Source: Haloparvum sedimenti
Lineage (GTDB): Archaea > Halobacteriota > Halobacteria > Halobacteriales > Haloferacaceae
NCBI RefSeq assembly: GCF_001462205.1
Contig: NZ_LKIR01000008.1
Span: 55,266-107,620 of the forward strand
DNA length: 52,355 nucleotides
Reading direction: 5' to 3'
Shown here: positions 42,412-50,499 of the stretch, piece after piece
Numbering within the stretch: position 1 is the stretch's first letter
How the letters are laid out: the number at the start of each line of letters is the position of its first letter
Program-made: the position numbers and the translations under genes
The notes under the pieces: generated by a model
The model's database searches: none
What the model was told of the DNA's origin: nothing
The model's input: only the letters and a program-made list of their open reading frames with translations

Positions 42412-44617
42412 TGTCGGGGAGTTCCGCGGGGTCGACGGTAAGTCTAACGTCGACGGCGGCGACACCGCGGTCGCCGCCAGCCGGTTTCGCCGCTCCGCCA
42501 GCACCGCTGTCGATCGATTCGCCCTCGGCGGCGTCGGCGCTCGCGCTGCCGGCCGCGTCGCCGTCCGCGTCCGCCGCGGGGAGCGCCACGAGGGGGTTCA
42601 CGTCCAGTTCAACGATCGCCGGGAAGTCGGTGACGAGCTGGGAGAGGCGGCCGATCGTCTCCACGACGCCGTCGACGTCCACCGGCTCGCGGCCGCGAGC
42701 GCCGCGCAACAGGGGCGCCGACTGCACCTCCTCGGTCATCGTTCGGGCCTCGTGGTCGGAGACCGGCGCGACACGGAAGGTGGTGTCCTCCATCACCTCC
42801 ACGAAGATGCCGCCGAGGCCGAACATCAGCAGGGGGCCGAACTGCGGGTCGCGGTTCATGCCGACGATGGTCTCGACGCCGTCCTCGAGGTCGACCATCT
42901 CCTGGACCTGCACGCCGAGGATGGTCGCGTCCGGCTGATAGTTCCGGGCGCGGGTGATCAGCGTCTCGTAGGTGTCCGCGGCGTCGCGGGCGCTCACGCC
43001 GACCTCCACGCCGCCGATGTCGGACTTGTGGAGGATGTCCGGCGAGACGATCTTCATGACCGCGTCGCCGCTGATTCCCTCCGCGACCGTCTCCGCGTCC
43101 TCGGGGGAGTCGACGATCTCTCCGTCGGGCGTCGGGATTCCGTACGCGTCCAGCAGGTCCATCGCCTCGACGCCGAGACGGTTGTCGTCCCGCTCGCGGA
43201 CGCGCTGGAGGACCGAGAGCGCGCGCTCGCGGTCCACGTCGTAGGTCGTCGGCTCGGCGTACTCGCGCTCGCTGATCTTCCGGTAGCGGACGAGCGCGTC
43301 GAGGCTCCGGACCGCTCTCGCGGGGTCGAAGTAGCACGGCACGCCGACCTCCTGCAGGCGGCGCTTCGGCTCGCGGGTGCGGTCGCCGCCCATCAGGCAG
43401 GCCGCGACGGGGACCGCGGCGTCGGCCTGTATCTCCGCGAGGCTCTCGGCGAGGTCCTCGAAGGAGAGCACCGCGGTCGGCGCGGACAGCACCAGCGCAG
43501 CGCCGACGTTCTCGTCGTCGAGGACGATCTCGATCGCCTCGCGGAAGCGGTCGAGGTCAGCGTCGCCGATCACGTCGACCGGGTTGTGGACGTTCGCCTC
43601 CTCGGGCATCGCTTCGCGGAGGCGCTCGGTCGTCTCCGCGGAGAAGGAGGCCATCTCCAACTCGGCGTCCCCGACCGCGTCCGTCGCCATCACGCCGGGC
43701 CCGCCGGCGTTGGTGATCACGGCGACGCGGTCGGTCTCGGGCAGGGGCTGGCTGCCGAGGATCCCCGCGGCGTCGAACAGTTCCTCGGTCGACTCCGCGC
43801 GGAGGACGCCCGCCTGGTCGAGGCCGGCCTCGTAGGCCTTCTCCGAGCCCGCGAGCGTCCCGGTGTGCGAGGAGGCCGCCTGCGCGCCCGCGCTCGTCCG
43901 CCCGGACTTGACGAGCACGATGGGGGTGTCGGCGGTCGCCTCGCGGGCGGCGTCGATGAACGCGCGGCCGTCCTCGATCCCCTCGAGGTAGCCGATGATC
44001 ACGTCCGTCTCCTCGTCGTCGCCCCAGTGCTCGACGAAGTCGGTCTCGTCGAGGACCGCCTTGTTGCCCAGCGAGACCACGTCCTTGAAGCCGATCCCCT
44101 GGTCGTTGGCCCAGTCCAGCACCGCGGTGATGAACGCGCCCGACTGGCTCATGAAGGAGAGTCCGCCGGGGAGGGCGTTCTCCGGTCCGAAGGTGGCGTT
44201 CATTCCCGACGGCGTGGACATGACCCCCAGCGAGTTCGGCCCGACGACGTTGAGGTCGTACTCGTCGGCCAACTCCGCGAGTCGGCTCTCGCGGGCGGCT
44301 CCCTCGCCGCCGGTCTCGCCGAAGCCGGCGGTGATGACGACGACGTTCCGGACGCCGGCCTCGCCGCAGGCCTCCACCGCGTCGAGGACGATCGTCGGCG
44401 GGACGACGACCACGGCCAGGTCCGCGTCGGCGTCGGCCACCTCGGGCACGCACGGTTCGCCCAGCACCGCGTCGTAGTTCGGGTTGACCGGGACCGTCTC
44501 GCCGTCGAAGTCGGCGAGCAGGTTCTCGGTGATCGCGCGACCGATCGACCCCTCGCGGGGGGTCGCGCCCACCACCGCCACCCGGTCGGGCGTGAACAGG
44601 TCTGTGAGCGTTCCCAT
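42404..44617 (-). CDS. acdA: Acetate-CoA ligase (ADP-forming), fused alpha and beta subunits
   Basis: 737 aa. It converts acetyl-CoA, ADP and phosphate to acetate, CoA and ATP, the usual haloarchaeal route to acetate. Order: CoA-binding Rossmann domain (VAVVGATPREGSIGR), the succinyl-CoA-ligase-like domain (NVVGPNSLG, FMSQSGAF), the phospho-His H251 in SSHTGTLAG, then the ATP-grasp beta part (about 500-700; VMKIVSPDILHKSDIGGV with a second conserved His, and FGLGGIFVEV). The C-terminal acidic low-complexity tail (about 690-720) is unusual. A strong palindromic TATA box lies at leaderless distance. It overlaps the downstream DRTGG gene by eight bases. Confidence 0.96.
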   Translation of the reverse strand: MGTLTDLFTPDRVAVVGATPREGSIGRAITENLLADFDGETVPVNPNYDAVLGEPCVPEVADADADLAVVVVPPTIVLDAVEACGEAGVRNVVVITAGFGETGGEGAARESRLAELADEYDLNVVGPNSLGVMSTPSGMNATFGPENALPGGLSFMSQSGAFITAVLDWANDQGIGFKDVVSLGNKAVLDETDFVEHWGDDEETDVIIGYLEGIEDGRAFIDAAREATADTPIVLVKSGRTSAGAQAASSHTGTLAGSEKAYEAGLDQAGVLRAESTEELFDAAGILGSQPLPETDRVAVITNAGGPGVMATDAVGDAELEMASFSAETTERLREAMPEEANVHNPVDVIGDADLDRFREAIEIVLDDENVGAALVLSAPTAVLSFEDLAESLAEIQADAAVPVAACLMGGDRTREPKRRLQEVGVPCYFDPARAVRSLDALVRYRKISEREYAEPTTYDVDRERALSVLQRVRERDDNRLGVEAMDLLDAYGIPTPDGEIVDSPEDAETVAEGISGDAVMKIVSPDILHKSDIGGVEVGVSARDAADTYETLITRARNYQPDATILGVQVQEMVDLEDGVETIVGMNRDPQFGPLLMFGLGGIFVEVMEDTTFRVAPVSDHEARTMTEEVQSAPLLRGARGREPVDVDGVVETIGRLSQLVTDFPAIVELDVNPLVALPAADADGDAAGSASADAAEGESIDSGAGGAAKPAGGDRGVAAVDVRLTVDPAELPDND

Positions 44618-44639
44618 CGGTCGACGTTCGTCGGGCGGC

Positions 44640-44648
44640 GGTTTAAAC
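44640..44648 (-). promoter_or_regulatory. TATA element for acdA
   Basis: GGTTTAAAC lies 23-31 nt upstream of the acdA ATG, so a leaderless transcript is expected. It is one of the clearest TATA boxes in the window. Confidence 0.6.
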
Positions 44649-44804
44649 CCGGTGTCACGGCGATCTATGGCGTATTCTTCCACGATCGATCAGGCTGCAC
44701 TCACGGCGGGAGTTCCGCCCGATCCGCGAAAAACGTTCACCCGCCGGCGGTGCGGTCGCGGTGCTGTGCTGTCGGCGCGCGCCGCGGCGACCGCGAAGCG
44801 CGTC

Positions 44805-45143
44805 GCCGCGACCGCGCGAGGGAGGTCGCGGGGCGGCCGCCTGCGGTGCGGTTTCGCGGCCGGCCCGCGGCCGAGGTTGGGGAGGTCAGAGGCTGCTGTG
44901 CGGTCGCGGTGCGGGGTGGGACTGAAAGGGGCAGCCGGCTCGATCCGGCCCCGGCACCGTAAGCACCGCAGCGAGCTGTGCGGGGAGCGAGGAGCGCAGC
45001 GTGTGCCGCGTTCCCGCGAGGAACGAGCGGGAGCCCGTGAGTCGCGGCCCGGCAGCCCGCTACTGCAGGCAGCCCGGACCGTCTCACGACGGCCGGTCGA
45101 GCCGGCTGGGGCTTTCTGGGCGTTACTGTCCAGATCAGCAGGA
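44805..45143 (+). repeat. GC-rich dispersed non-coding repeat, copy 2
   Basis: The gap 44618-45211 holds the acdA promoter and this element and no convincing gene. Order on the plus strand: GC-rich head (44805-44915), an 86-bp core (44916-45001), an extra stretch of about 90 bp not seen in copy 1 (45002-45090), then the end module (45099-45143). A degenerate echo of the module end (CCAGATCAG) follows near 45159-45167. It is inverted relative to copy 1 at 7734-8105. It lies between the divergent-looking acdA promoter and the end of the second M24 gene. Confidence 0.85.
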
Positions 45144-45211
45144 ACAGCGGAGACAGATCCAGATCAGTAGTAGCGAGGGTTGTCTCGACCGTCCAACCGC
45201 ATCCATCGCGA

Positions 45212-46375
45212 TCAGCAGTGCCAGTCGCGGTCGGTGTCGTTCAAACGCTCGCACCCGTCCTCGGTCACGACGACCAGGTCCTCGATGCGGACGCCAAACT
45301 CGTCGGGCAGGTAGATCCCGGGCTCGACGGAGAGCACCATCCCGGGCTCCAACTCGCGCTCGTTGCCGGCCACCGCGTACGGTTCCTCGTGAACGTCGAG
45401 GCCGACGCCGTGGCCGGTCCGGTGAAAGAACGCGTCGCCGTAGCCCGCCGCCTCGATCACCGCGCGGGCGGCCGCGTCGACCGCCTCGGCGGGGACGCCC
45501 GGACCGACGGCCTCGACGCCGGCCTGCTGGGCCTCGCGAACGACCTCGTGGACCTCGCGGTATCTCGCCGGGGGCTCGCCGTCGAAGACGAGCGTCCGGG
45601 TCTGGTCGGAGGGGTAGCCGTCGACGCGCGTGCCGAAGTCGAGGACGACCGGCTCGCCGGCGCGGATCTCGCGGTCGCCGTGGCCGTGGTGCGGCTTGGC
45701 GCCGTTCGGTCCCGAGCCGACGATCGTCTCGAAGGAGGTGCCGCTCCCGCCCCGCTCGGTGAGCCGGTCCTCGATGAACGCCGAAAGCTCCGCCTCCGTC
45801 ATCCCGACCGCGTCCGGGCCGAGGTCCCGAAGGTCGCCGACGACGGCGTCCGCGACCGCGGCCGCGCGGCGCATGGCGTCCAGCTCGGCCGCGTCCTTCC
45901 GGACCCGCAGCTCCGAGAGCACCTCGCTGGCGAGGCCGAACGACGCCGCGGGCGCCGCCGCGCGGAGGTCCTGCGTGAACGTCGCCCACATCGTGTCGTC
46001 GACGAGCAGGTGGCCGCCGCGCACGGCCCGGTCCGCGAGCAGGTCGCGGACGCCCGCGACCGGATCCTCGCCGTCGCTCCACGTCCGGACCTCCGCGACG
46101 GCGGTCTCCTCACGCAGTTGCGTCTCGTAGAGGGCCGGGGCGAAAAACGCCGGGTCGCCGTCCGCAGGGACCACGAACAGCAGGTGGCGCTCGTCCGGCG
46201 ACTCCGCAAAGCCGGTGAGGTACTGGAGGTTCCGGCTCGGGAACAGCACCAGCGCGTCGCCCGCGCCCGCCCGAAGCGCGCGCTGCGCGTCCTCGATGCG
46301 CCGGCGTCGGAGTGCCGCCTCGGTCTCGCCGTCCGCGTCCGTCTCGGTCCCGTCGTCCGCGTCCGTCTCGTTCAT
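45212..46375 (-). CDS. M24-family metallopeptidase (Xaa-Pro dipeptidase-like)
   Basis: 387 aa. The N terminus is an acidic Asp/Glu/Thr stretch from a short DNA repeat. The creatinase-like domain spans about 30-160, and the catalytic domain 165-387. Metal ligands appear in VLDFGTR (Asp), PSDQTRTL (Asp), HRTGHGVGLDVHEEP (His), VEPGIY (Glu) and RIEDLVVV (Glu). It is the paralogue of 14928-16109 but closer to bacterial PepQ/PepP sequences in its GSGPNGAKPHHGHGDRE loop. The start at 46375 is preferred to the upstream 46474. Confidence 0.91.
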   Translation of the reverse strand: MNETDADDGTETDADGETEAALRRRRIEDAQRALRAGAGDALVLFPSRNLQYLTGFAESPDERHLLFVVPADGDPAFFAPALYETQLREETAVAEVRTWSDGEDPVAGVRDLLADRAVRGGHLLVDDTMWATFTQDLRAAAPAASFGLASEVLSELRVRKDAAELDAMRRAAAVADAVVGDLRDLGPDAVGMTEAELSAFIEDRLTERGGSGTSFETIVGSGPNGAKPHHGHGDREIRAGEPVVLDFGTRVDGYPSDQTRTLVFDGEPPARYREVHEVVREAQQAGVEAVGPGVPAEAVDAAARAVIEAAGYGDAFFHRTGHGVGLDVHEEPYAVAGNERELEPGMVLSVEPGIYLPDEFGVRIEDLVVVTEDGCERLNDTDRDWHC

Positions 46376-46540
46376 ACGTCGTCGCTGTGGCGGCCGGCGC
46401 TTATCTCCGACGGTGCCGGGCGATCGCTCCGACGATGCCGGGGGTGAGGAATTCGGTCGGTTTCGAACCACCATCGAACCCCTGTTTCACGGCCGGTAGG
46501 CGGCAATTACCCAAGTAGGAGTCGTGCGTCACCGACACCT

Positions 46541-46756
46541 ATGAGCACCGACGCGCCGGCGTTCGACTGTCTCGCCTGCGGAACGCGCGCTAGCACGGAC
46601 CGGATCGACTACGACGCGCTCGGCTACGCGGTCTGTCCCGTCTGCAGTCGCTCGACCGCGCCGGCCTCGGCACCGATGTGGACGCCGTCAAGCGGCGAGC
46701 GTGACGCGGAGCTCCCGGCCGCCGACGGCGCCTTCGAGTGGGGCGATACACGCTGA
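46541..46756 (+). CDS. Small zinc-ribbon protein
   Basis: 71 aa. Two CxxC pairs (C10/C13 in DCLACG and C32/C35 in VCPVCS) should bind one zinc. The rest is acidic and disordered with a conserved-looking end FEWGDTR. It is one of the small zinc-finger proteins common in haloarchaea; partner and function are unknown. The upstream gap 46376-46540 has no other gene. The next small gene follows after 74 bp. Confidence 0.75.
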   Translation: MSTDAPAFDCLACGTRASTDRIDYDALGYAVCPVCSRSTAPASAPMWTPSSGERDAELPAADGAFEWGDTR

Positions 46757-46800
46757 GCGGACCACCGGTGCCGTCGGCGCCTCCGGTGGGGACCGCGCCC

Positions 46801-46807
46801 TTTTACT
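46801..46807 (+). promoter_or_regulatory. TATA element for the 77-aa gene
   Basis: TTTTACT lies 24-30 nt before the ATG at 46831, giving a leaderless transcript. Confidence 0.45.
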
Positions 46808-46830
46808 CGCCGGCGGGCTGACCGCCGGAC

Positions 46831-47064
46831 ATGGACTGGGGCGTCAGCCGCGACCGGGACGGCGTGACCGAGTGGGAACGAGGCGACGGACTCGCGACGG
46901 TGCGGGTCCGCGAGAAGGGCGGCGGAACCGGATTCGTCGTCCGGATCGACGTGCTCGAACAGGCGGCCGACGGCCCCGATTACCGCCGGGAGTCGGTCGC
47001 GGACGAGGACCGCGCGGAGGCCCTCGCCGCCGAGTGGCGCGAGGCGTTCGCCGAGCCAGCGTGA
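46831..47064 (+). CDS. Small haloarchaeal protein of unknown function
   Basis: 77 aa. It looks like a single alpha/beta unit: three strands (VTEWERG, LATVRVREK, GFVVRIDVLEQ) then a helix (DRAEALAAEWREAFAEP). It is acidic, with no Cys and no membrane segment. The own TATA element and halophile-like composition support a real gene. No family was recognised. It converges on the CBS-ParB gene. Confidence 0.7.
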   Translation: MDWGVSRDRDGVTEWERGDGLATVRVREKGGGTGFVVRIDVLEQAADGPDYRRESVADEDRAEALAAEWREAFAEPA

Positions 47065-47117
47065 CCGGCGGCGCTGTCGAAGCCCTCGCCGGTGTGAGCG
47101 CCCGAGTCGACCGCGAA

Positions 47118-47900
47118 CTACTGCAGCCGCTCCGTCCGCTCCACGAGCGGGTGCCGCGCGTAGTCGACGACCTCCACGTCCGAGAGCTCGTCGAGGCCCT
47201 CCTTCTCGGCGGTTCTGGCCATTCCCAGGTCGACCGGCTCGTCGAGGACGATGACGTACGCGTCCATTTCCTCGATATCCAGCTCCGCGGCCGCCATCAC
47301 GCGATGGTGGCCGTCCGCGAGGTAGAGCGTGCCGCCGTTGTCGATGACGACTAGCGGCTCCGCGAGTCCGCGCTCGAGCTCGTACTGCCGTCCCTCCAGC
47401 TCGTCGGCGTAGACGCGTCCCTGCGTCGGCGTGAGCGCGGACAGGCGGACGGTCCGCCGGTTCTGGTCGAGGGAGACGTCGTGGATCTGCTCGAGCGTCC
47501 GCATCAACTTGCCGACCTTCCCCGGCGTCGCGCGCTCGATCTGCGACCGGATCACGTCCGTGTTCGAGATGATCCCCACGAGGTTGCCCGCATCGTCGAC
47601 GACCGGGAGCTTCTGGATGCCCGAGCGCAGGATGACGCGCGCCGCGTCCGTCACCGCCATCGCCGGATGCGCGACCACGAGGTCGTCGCTCATCACGGTG
47701 AAGATCTGCGCGTCGGCGTCGGCCAACAGCAGGTCGCGGGCGCTGACGAACCCCTCGACCTGCCGCCCCTCCGTGACGGGGAAGCCGTTGTGGCCGTCGC
47801 TGTCGACGATCCGCTCGGAGACCGTGGCGACGGTGTCGTCCGGCGCGACCGTCTGCACGTCCCGCGTCATGTACTCGCTGACGGTCGGCTTGCCGCTCAT
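47118..47900 (-). CDS. CBS-pair protein fused to a ParB-like domain
   Basis: 260 aa. Two CBS motifs (about 1-125: VSEYMTRDVQTVAPDDTVA, HNGFPVTEGRQVEGFVSARD, then KLPVVDDAGNLVGIISNTDV, in parts) form an adenosyl-nucleotide-sensing module. The C-terminal domain (about 140-260) has VRLSALTPTQGRVY and TLYLADGHHRVMAAAEL, whose GHHR motif matches the ParB/sulfiredoxin-like fold. This suggests nucleotide binding or hydrolysis switched by ligand binding to the CBS pair. No parA partner or HTH is present, so it is not a partition protein. The start at 47900 gives the family N terminus. Confidence 0.9.
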   Translation of the reverse strand: MSGKPTVSEYMTRDVQTVAPDDTVATVSERIVDSDGHNGFPVTEGRQVEGFVSARDLLLADADAQIFTVMSDDLVVAHPAMAVTDAARVILRSGIQKLPVVDDAGNLVGIISNTDVIRSQIERATPGKVGKLMRTLEQIHDVSLDQNRRTVRLSALTPTQGRVYADELEGRQYELERGLAEPLVVIDNGGTLYLADGHHRVMAAAELDIEEMDAYVIVLDEPVDLGMARTAEKEGLDELSDVEVVDYARHPLVERTERLQ

Positions 47901-48023
47901 ACGCGAGCCGTACGCCGCGGCCGCGTAAAAAGGGCGTCGTCGGCGACACGGTCGCTCGGCGGACCGCGCCGGCCGCGGCCGCACGTGGCAAGAACTATCT
48001 CGCCGGCCGCCCGTCTCTCTTCC

Positions 48024-49154
48024 ATGCCGAAGTTCTCCGACCGCGTCGAGCGGATCTCGATCAGCGGGATCCGCGAGGTGTTCGAGGCAGCCGGCGAGGA
48101 CGCGATCAACCTCGGGCTGGGCCAGCCCGACTTCCCGACCCCCGACCACGCGCGCGAGGCCGCCGTCGAGGCGATCCGCGCCGGGGAGACGGACGCCTAC
48201 ACGGGTAATAAGGGAATCCTCCCGCTCCGAGAGGCCATCGCCGCCAAACACGAGCGCGACCAGGGGATCGACATCGACCCCGACGACGTGATCGCCACCG
48301 CCGGGGGGAGCGAGGCGCTCCACATCGCGCTGGAGGCGCACGCCGACCCCGGCGACGAGGTGATCATCCCCGACCCCGGCTTCGTCTCCTACGACGCGCT
48401 GACGAAGCTGACCGGCGCCGAGCCGGTTCCGGTCCCGCTCCGCGACGACCTCACGCTCGACCCCGCAGACGTCGAGGAGGCCATCACCGACGACACCGCC
48501 GCGTTCGTCGTCAACTCACCCGGAAACCCGACCGGCGCGGTGTCGCCCCCCGAGGACATCAGGGAGTTCGCGCGCATCGCCCGCGAGCACGACATCCTCT
48601 GTGTCTCCGACGAGGTGTACGAGTACACCGTCTTCGACGGCGAACACCGCTCGCCCGCGGAGTTCGACGACGGCGGCAACACCGTGATCGTCAACTCCTC
48701 CTCGAAGCTCTACTCGATGACCGGCTGGCGGCTCGGCTGGGTGACGGGGACCTCCGAGCGCGTCGAGCGCATGCTCCGCGTCCACCAGTACGTGCAGGCC
48801 TGTGCCTCCGCGCCCGCACAGTACGCCGCGGAGGCGGCGCTGACCGGCGACCAGTCCATCGTCGCGGAGATGACCGAGTCGTTCGAGCGCCGGCGGGACC
48901 TGCTCGTCTCCGGGCTGGAAGCGGTCGGGATCCACGTCCCCACGCCGCGCGGAGCCTTCTACGCCATGCCGGAGGTTCCCGAGGGGTTCGTCGACGAGTG
49001 CATCGACCGCGGCGTCGTCATCGTTCCCGGCGAGGCGTTCGGCGAGGCCGGCGAGGGGTACGCGCGCATCTCCTACGCGACCGACGAGGAGGAGCTCCGC
49101 GAGGCCATCGCGATCATGCAGGACGCCTACGAGGCCGTCACCGCACAGGCGTAG
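48024..49154 (+). CDS. Pyridoxal-phosphate aminotransferase, class I (aspartate-type)
   Basis: 376 aa fold-type I aminotransferase with GLGQPDFPTP at the N terminus, AGGSEALHIAL (cofactor loop), NSPGNPTGAV, SDEVYEYTVFD and the Schiff-base lysine K228 in SSSKLYSMTGWR. GYARISYATDEEEL ends the substrate-binding Arg region. It is more like the short archaeal aspartate/alanine-type enzymes than the 6440 paralogue. It has its own upstream region (diverging from the CBS-ParB gene) and converges on the PAC2 gene with nine bases between stops. Confidence 0.94.
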   Translation: MPKFSDRVERISISGIREVFEAAGEDAINLGLGQPDFPTPDHAREAAVEAIRAGETDAYTGNKGILPLREAIAAKHERDQGIDIDPDDVIATAGGSEALHIALEAHADPGDEVIIPDPGFVSYDALTKLTGAEPVPVPLRDDLTLDPADVEEAITDDTAAFVVNSPGNPTGAVSPPEDIREFARIAREHDILCVSDEVYEYTVFDGEHRSPAEFDDGGNTVIVNSSSKLYSMTGWRLGWVTGTSERVERMLRVHQYVQACASAPAQYAAEAALTGDQSIVAEMTESFERRRDLLVSGLEAVGIHVPTPRGAFYAMPEVPEGFVDECIDRGVVIVPGEAFGEAGEGYARISYATDEEELREAIAIMQDAYEAVTAQA

Positions 49155-49163
49155 CGCGCCCGC

Positions 49164-49904
49164 CTACTGGAACATCCCCCGTGTCGACACCTGCTGGCCC
49201 TCCTCGGCCGCCTGCTGAAGCTGCTGCATCAGCGCCTCGCGTTGCTCGACGATCTCCTCGGCCTCCTCGACCAGCCGGTCGGTGTCGATCGACGCGCCCG
49301 CGATCGGCTCGATCCCCGCGTCGATCAGCTTCTGAGCCCCCTGCGGGTCGGGGAACCGCGGGTCCGACTGCACGAGCAGCCCCACGGCGTCCACGTCGCG
49401 CTCCTTCGCCTCCTGAAGGAACGCCCCGCCCGGCCCCTGCACCATGCCCGTCTGTGCCGGCGGCGGAACCTCCGCGTCGTCCAGGAGCGCCCCGGCCTCG
49501 CCGGTAGCGATGCCGTGTACGTCGGGTACCTCGCCCGGCTCGCGTTCCTCAGCGACGCCCGCGAGGTAGATCGGCGTCGCGTCGTTCTCGACGACCCAGT
49601 CGGTGAACGCCTCCACCAGTACGTCGGCCTGCACCGCCTCGATGGGGACCGCACTCTGTAACACGACGAGATCCGCCTCGGGCGCCGCGAACAGCCGCAT
49701 CGGCGACTTCACCGCGCGCTCGTCGTTCTCGAACACCGCCACCGGCGGAAGCCCCTCGTTGGTTATCTCGCCGTACTCGACCATGTCCAGTTCGTCCACC
49801 ACGTGGTCGGCGGCGATCTTGCCCACCAGGCCGACGCCCGGCAGCCCCTCGACGAGCGTCGGCGACTCCAGTTCCACGTCGTCGCGCGTCCGGATCTCGA
49901 CCAT
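49164..49904 (-). CDS. Proteasome assembly chaperone (PAC2) family protein
   Basis: 246 aa. PAC2 blocks are LVEGLPGVGLVGKIAADHVV at the N terminus, ADLVVLQSAVP, and GMVQGPGGAFLQEAKERDVDAVGLL (in part) at the active-like loop. A helical Gln-rich tail (about 215-240, EIVEQREALMQQLQQAAEEG) is a coiled coil. Archaeal PbaB-like proteins of this family help assemble proteasome-related particles or act as an ATP-independent chaperone. The start is at 49904 (MVEIRTRD). The CoA-binding gene is 91 bp upstream on the same strand. Confidence 0.9.
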   Translation of the reverse strand: MVEIRTRDDVELESPTLVEGLPGVGLVGKIAADHVVDELDMVEYGEITNEGLPPVAVFENDERAVKSPMRLFAAPEADLVVLQSAVPIEAVQADVLVEAFTDWVVENDATPIYLAGVAEEREPGEVPDVHGIATGEAGALLDDAEVPPPAQTGMVQGPGGAFLQEAKERDVDAVGLLVQSDPRFPDPQGAQKLIDAGIEPIAGASIDTDRLVEEAEEIVEQREALMQQLQQAAEEGQQVSTRGMFQ

Positions 49905-49995
49905 GCCCGGAGCCACGAACGCTGGCGAGAAAGACGTTCGGGCCGGCAGCCGGTCCGCCGTCGCGTTCGGAGACCCCTCCGTCTCTCGTCCCGTA

Positions 49996-50442
49996 TCAGT
50001 CCCCGAGTCGCCCGTGTTCCACCTTCAGACACCGGTCCTGGACGACGGCGATTCCCTCGGCCGCCGCGCGCGCGGCCGCCTTGTCGTCGACGATGTCCAG
50101 TTGGAGCCAGAGCCCGTCAACGTCACCCGCAGCGTCCCGTCGCGCGAGGGCGTCGTCGACGATTCCCGACACCTCCTCGCTCGGCCGGAACACGTCGACA
50201 ACGTCGATGTAGACGTCCTCCGGTACGTCACTCACGCGGTCGTACGCCGTTTCCCCCAGTACCTCCTCGGCGTGGGGGTTCACCGGCACGATCCGGTAAC
50301 CCTGCTCCTGGAGATACTTCGGCACGTCGTGAGCCGCTTTTCCCGGGATCGTCGAACAGCCGACGACCGCGATAGTGTCCGCCCGCAGCAGTTTGCGGAT
50401 CGTGTCGTCGGCCACGTCCGTCGGGTCGTCGCTGGTACTCAT
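49996..50442 (-). CDS. CoA-binding domain protein (YccU-like)
   Basis: 148 aa single Rossmann domain. DTIAVVGCSTIPGKAAHDVPKYL (in part) is the CoA-binding loop, then YRIVPVNPHAEEVLG, VDVVDVFRPSEEV, LWLQLDIVDD and a Cys in VQDRCLKVEHGRL. The single-domain form is common in bacteria and archaea and has no catalytic partner. A TATA-like stretch near 50463-50472 on the minus strand lies at leaderless distance from the start at 50442. Confidence 0.92.
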   Translation of the reverse strand: MSTSDDPTDVADDTIRKLLRADTIAVVGCSTIPGKAAHDVPKYLQEQGYRIVPVNPHAEEVLGETAYDRVSDVPEDVYIDVVDVFRPSEEVSGIVDDALARRDAAGDVDGLWLQLDIVDDKAAARAAAEGIAVVQDRCLKVEHGRLGD

Positions 50443-50499
50443 GGCTTGGAGTTCGGCGCACGTGGACAAAAAGGTGCTCCGCGCGCCGTCCGGCGCCGA

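Noticed and set aside
42353-44962. An 869-codon frame on the plus strand
   Set aside because: It lies antisense to acdA, which has clear family motifs; long antisense frames are expected at this GC content.
47118-47900. Plasmid or chromosome partition protein ParB
   Set aside because: No parA neighbour and no helix-turn-helix; the CBS pair points to a different function.
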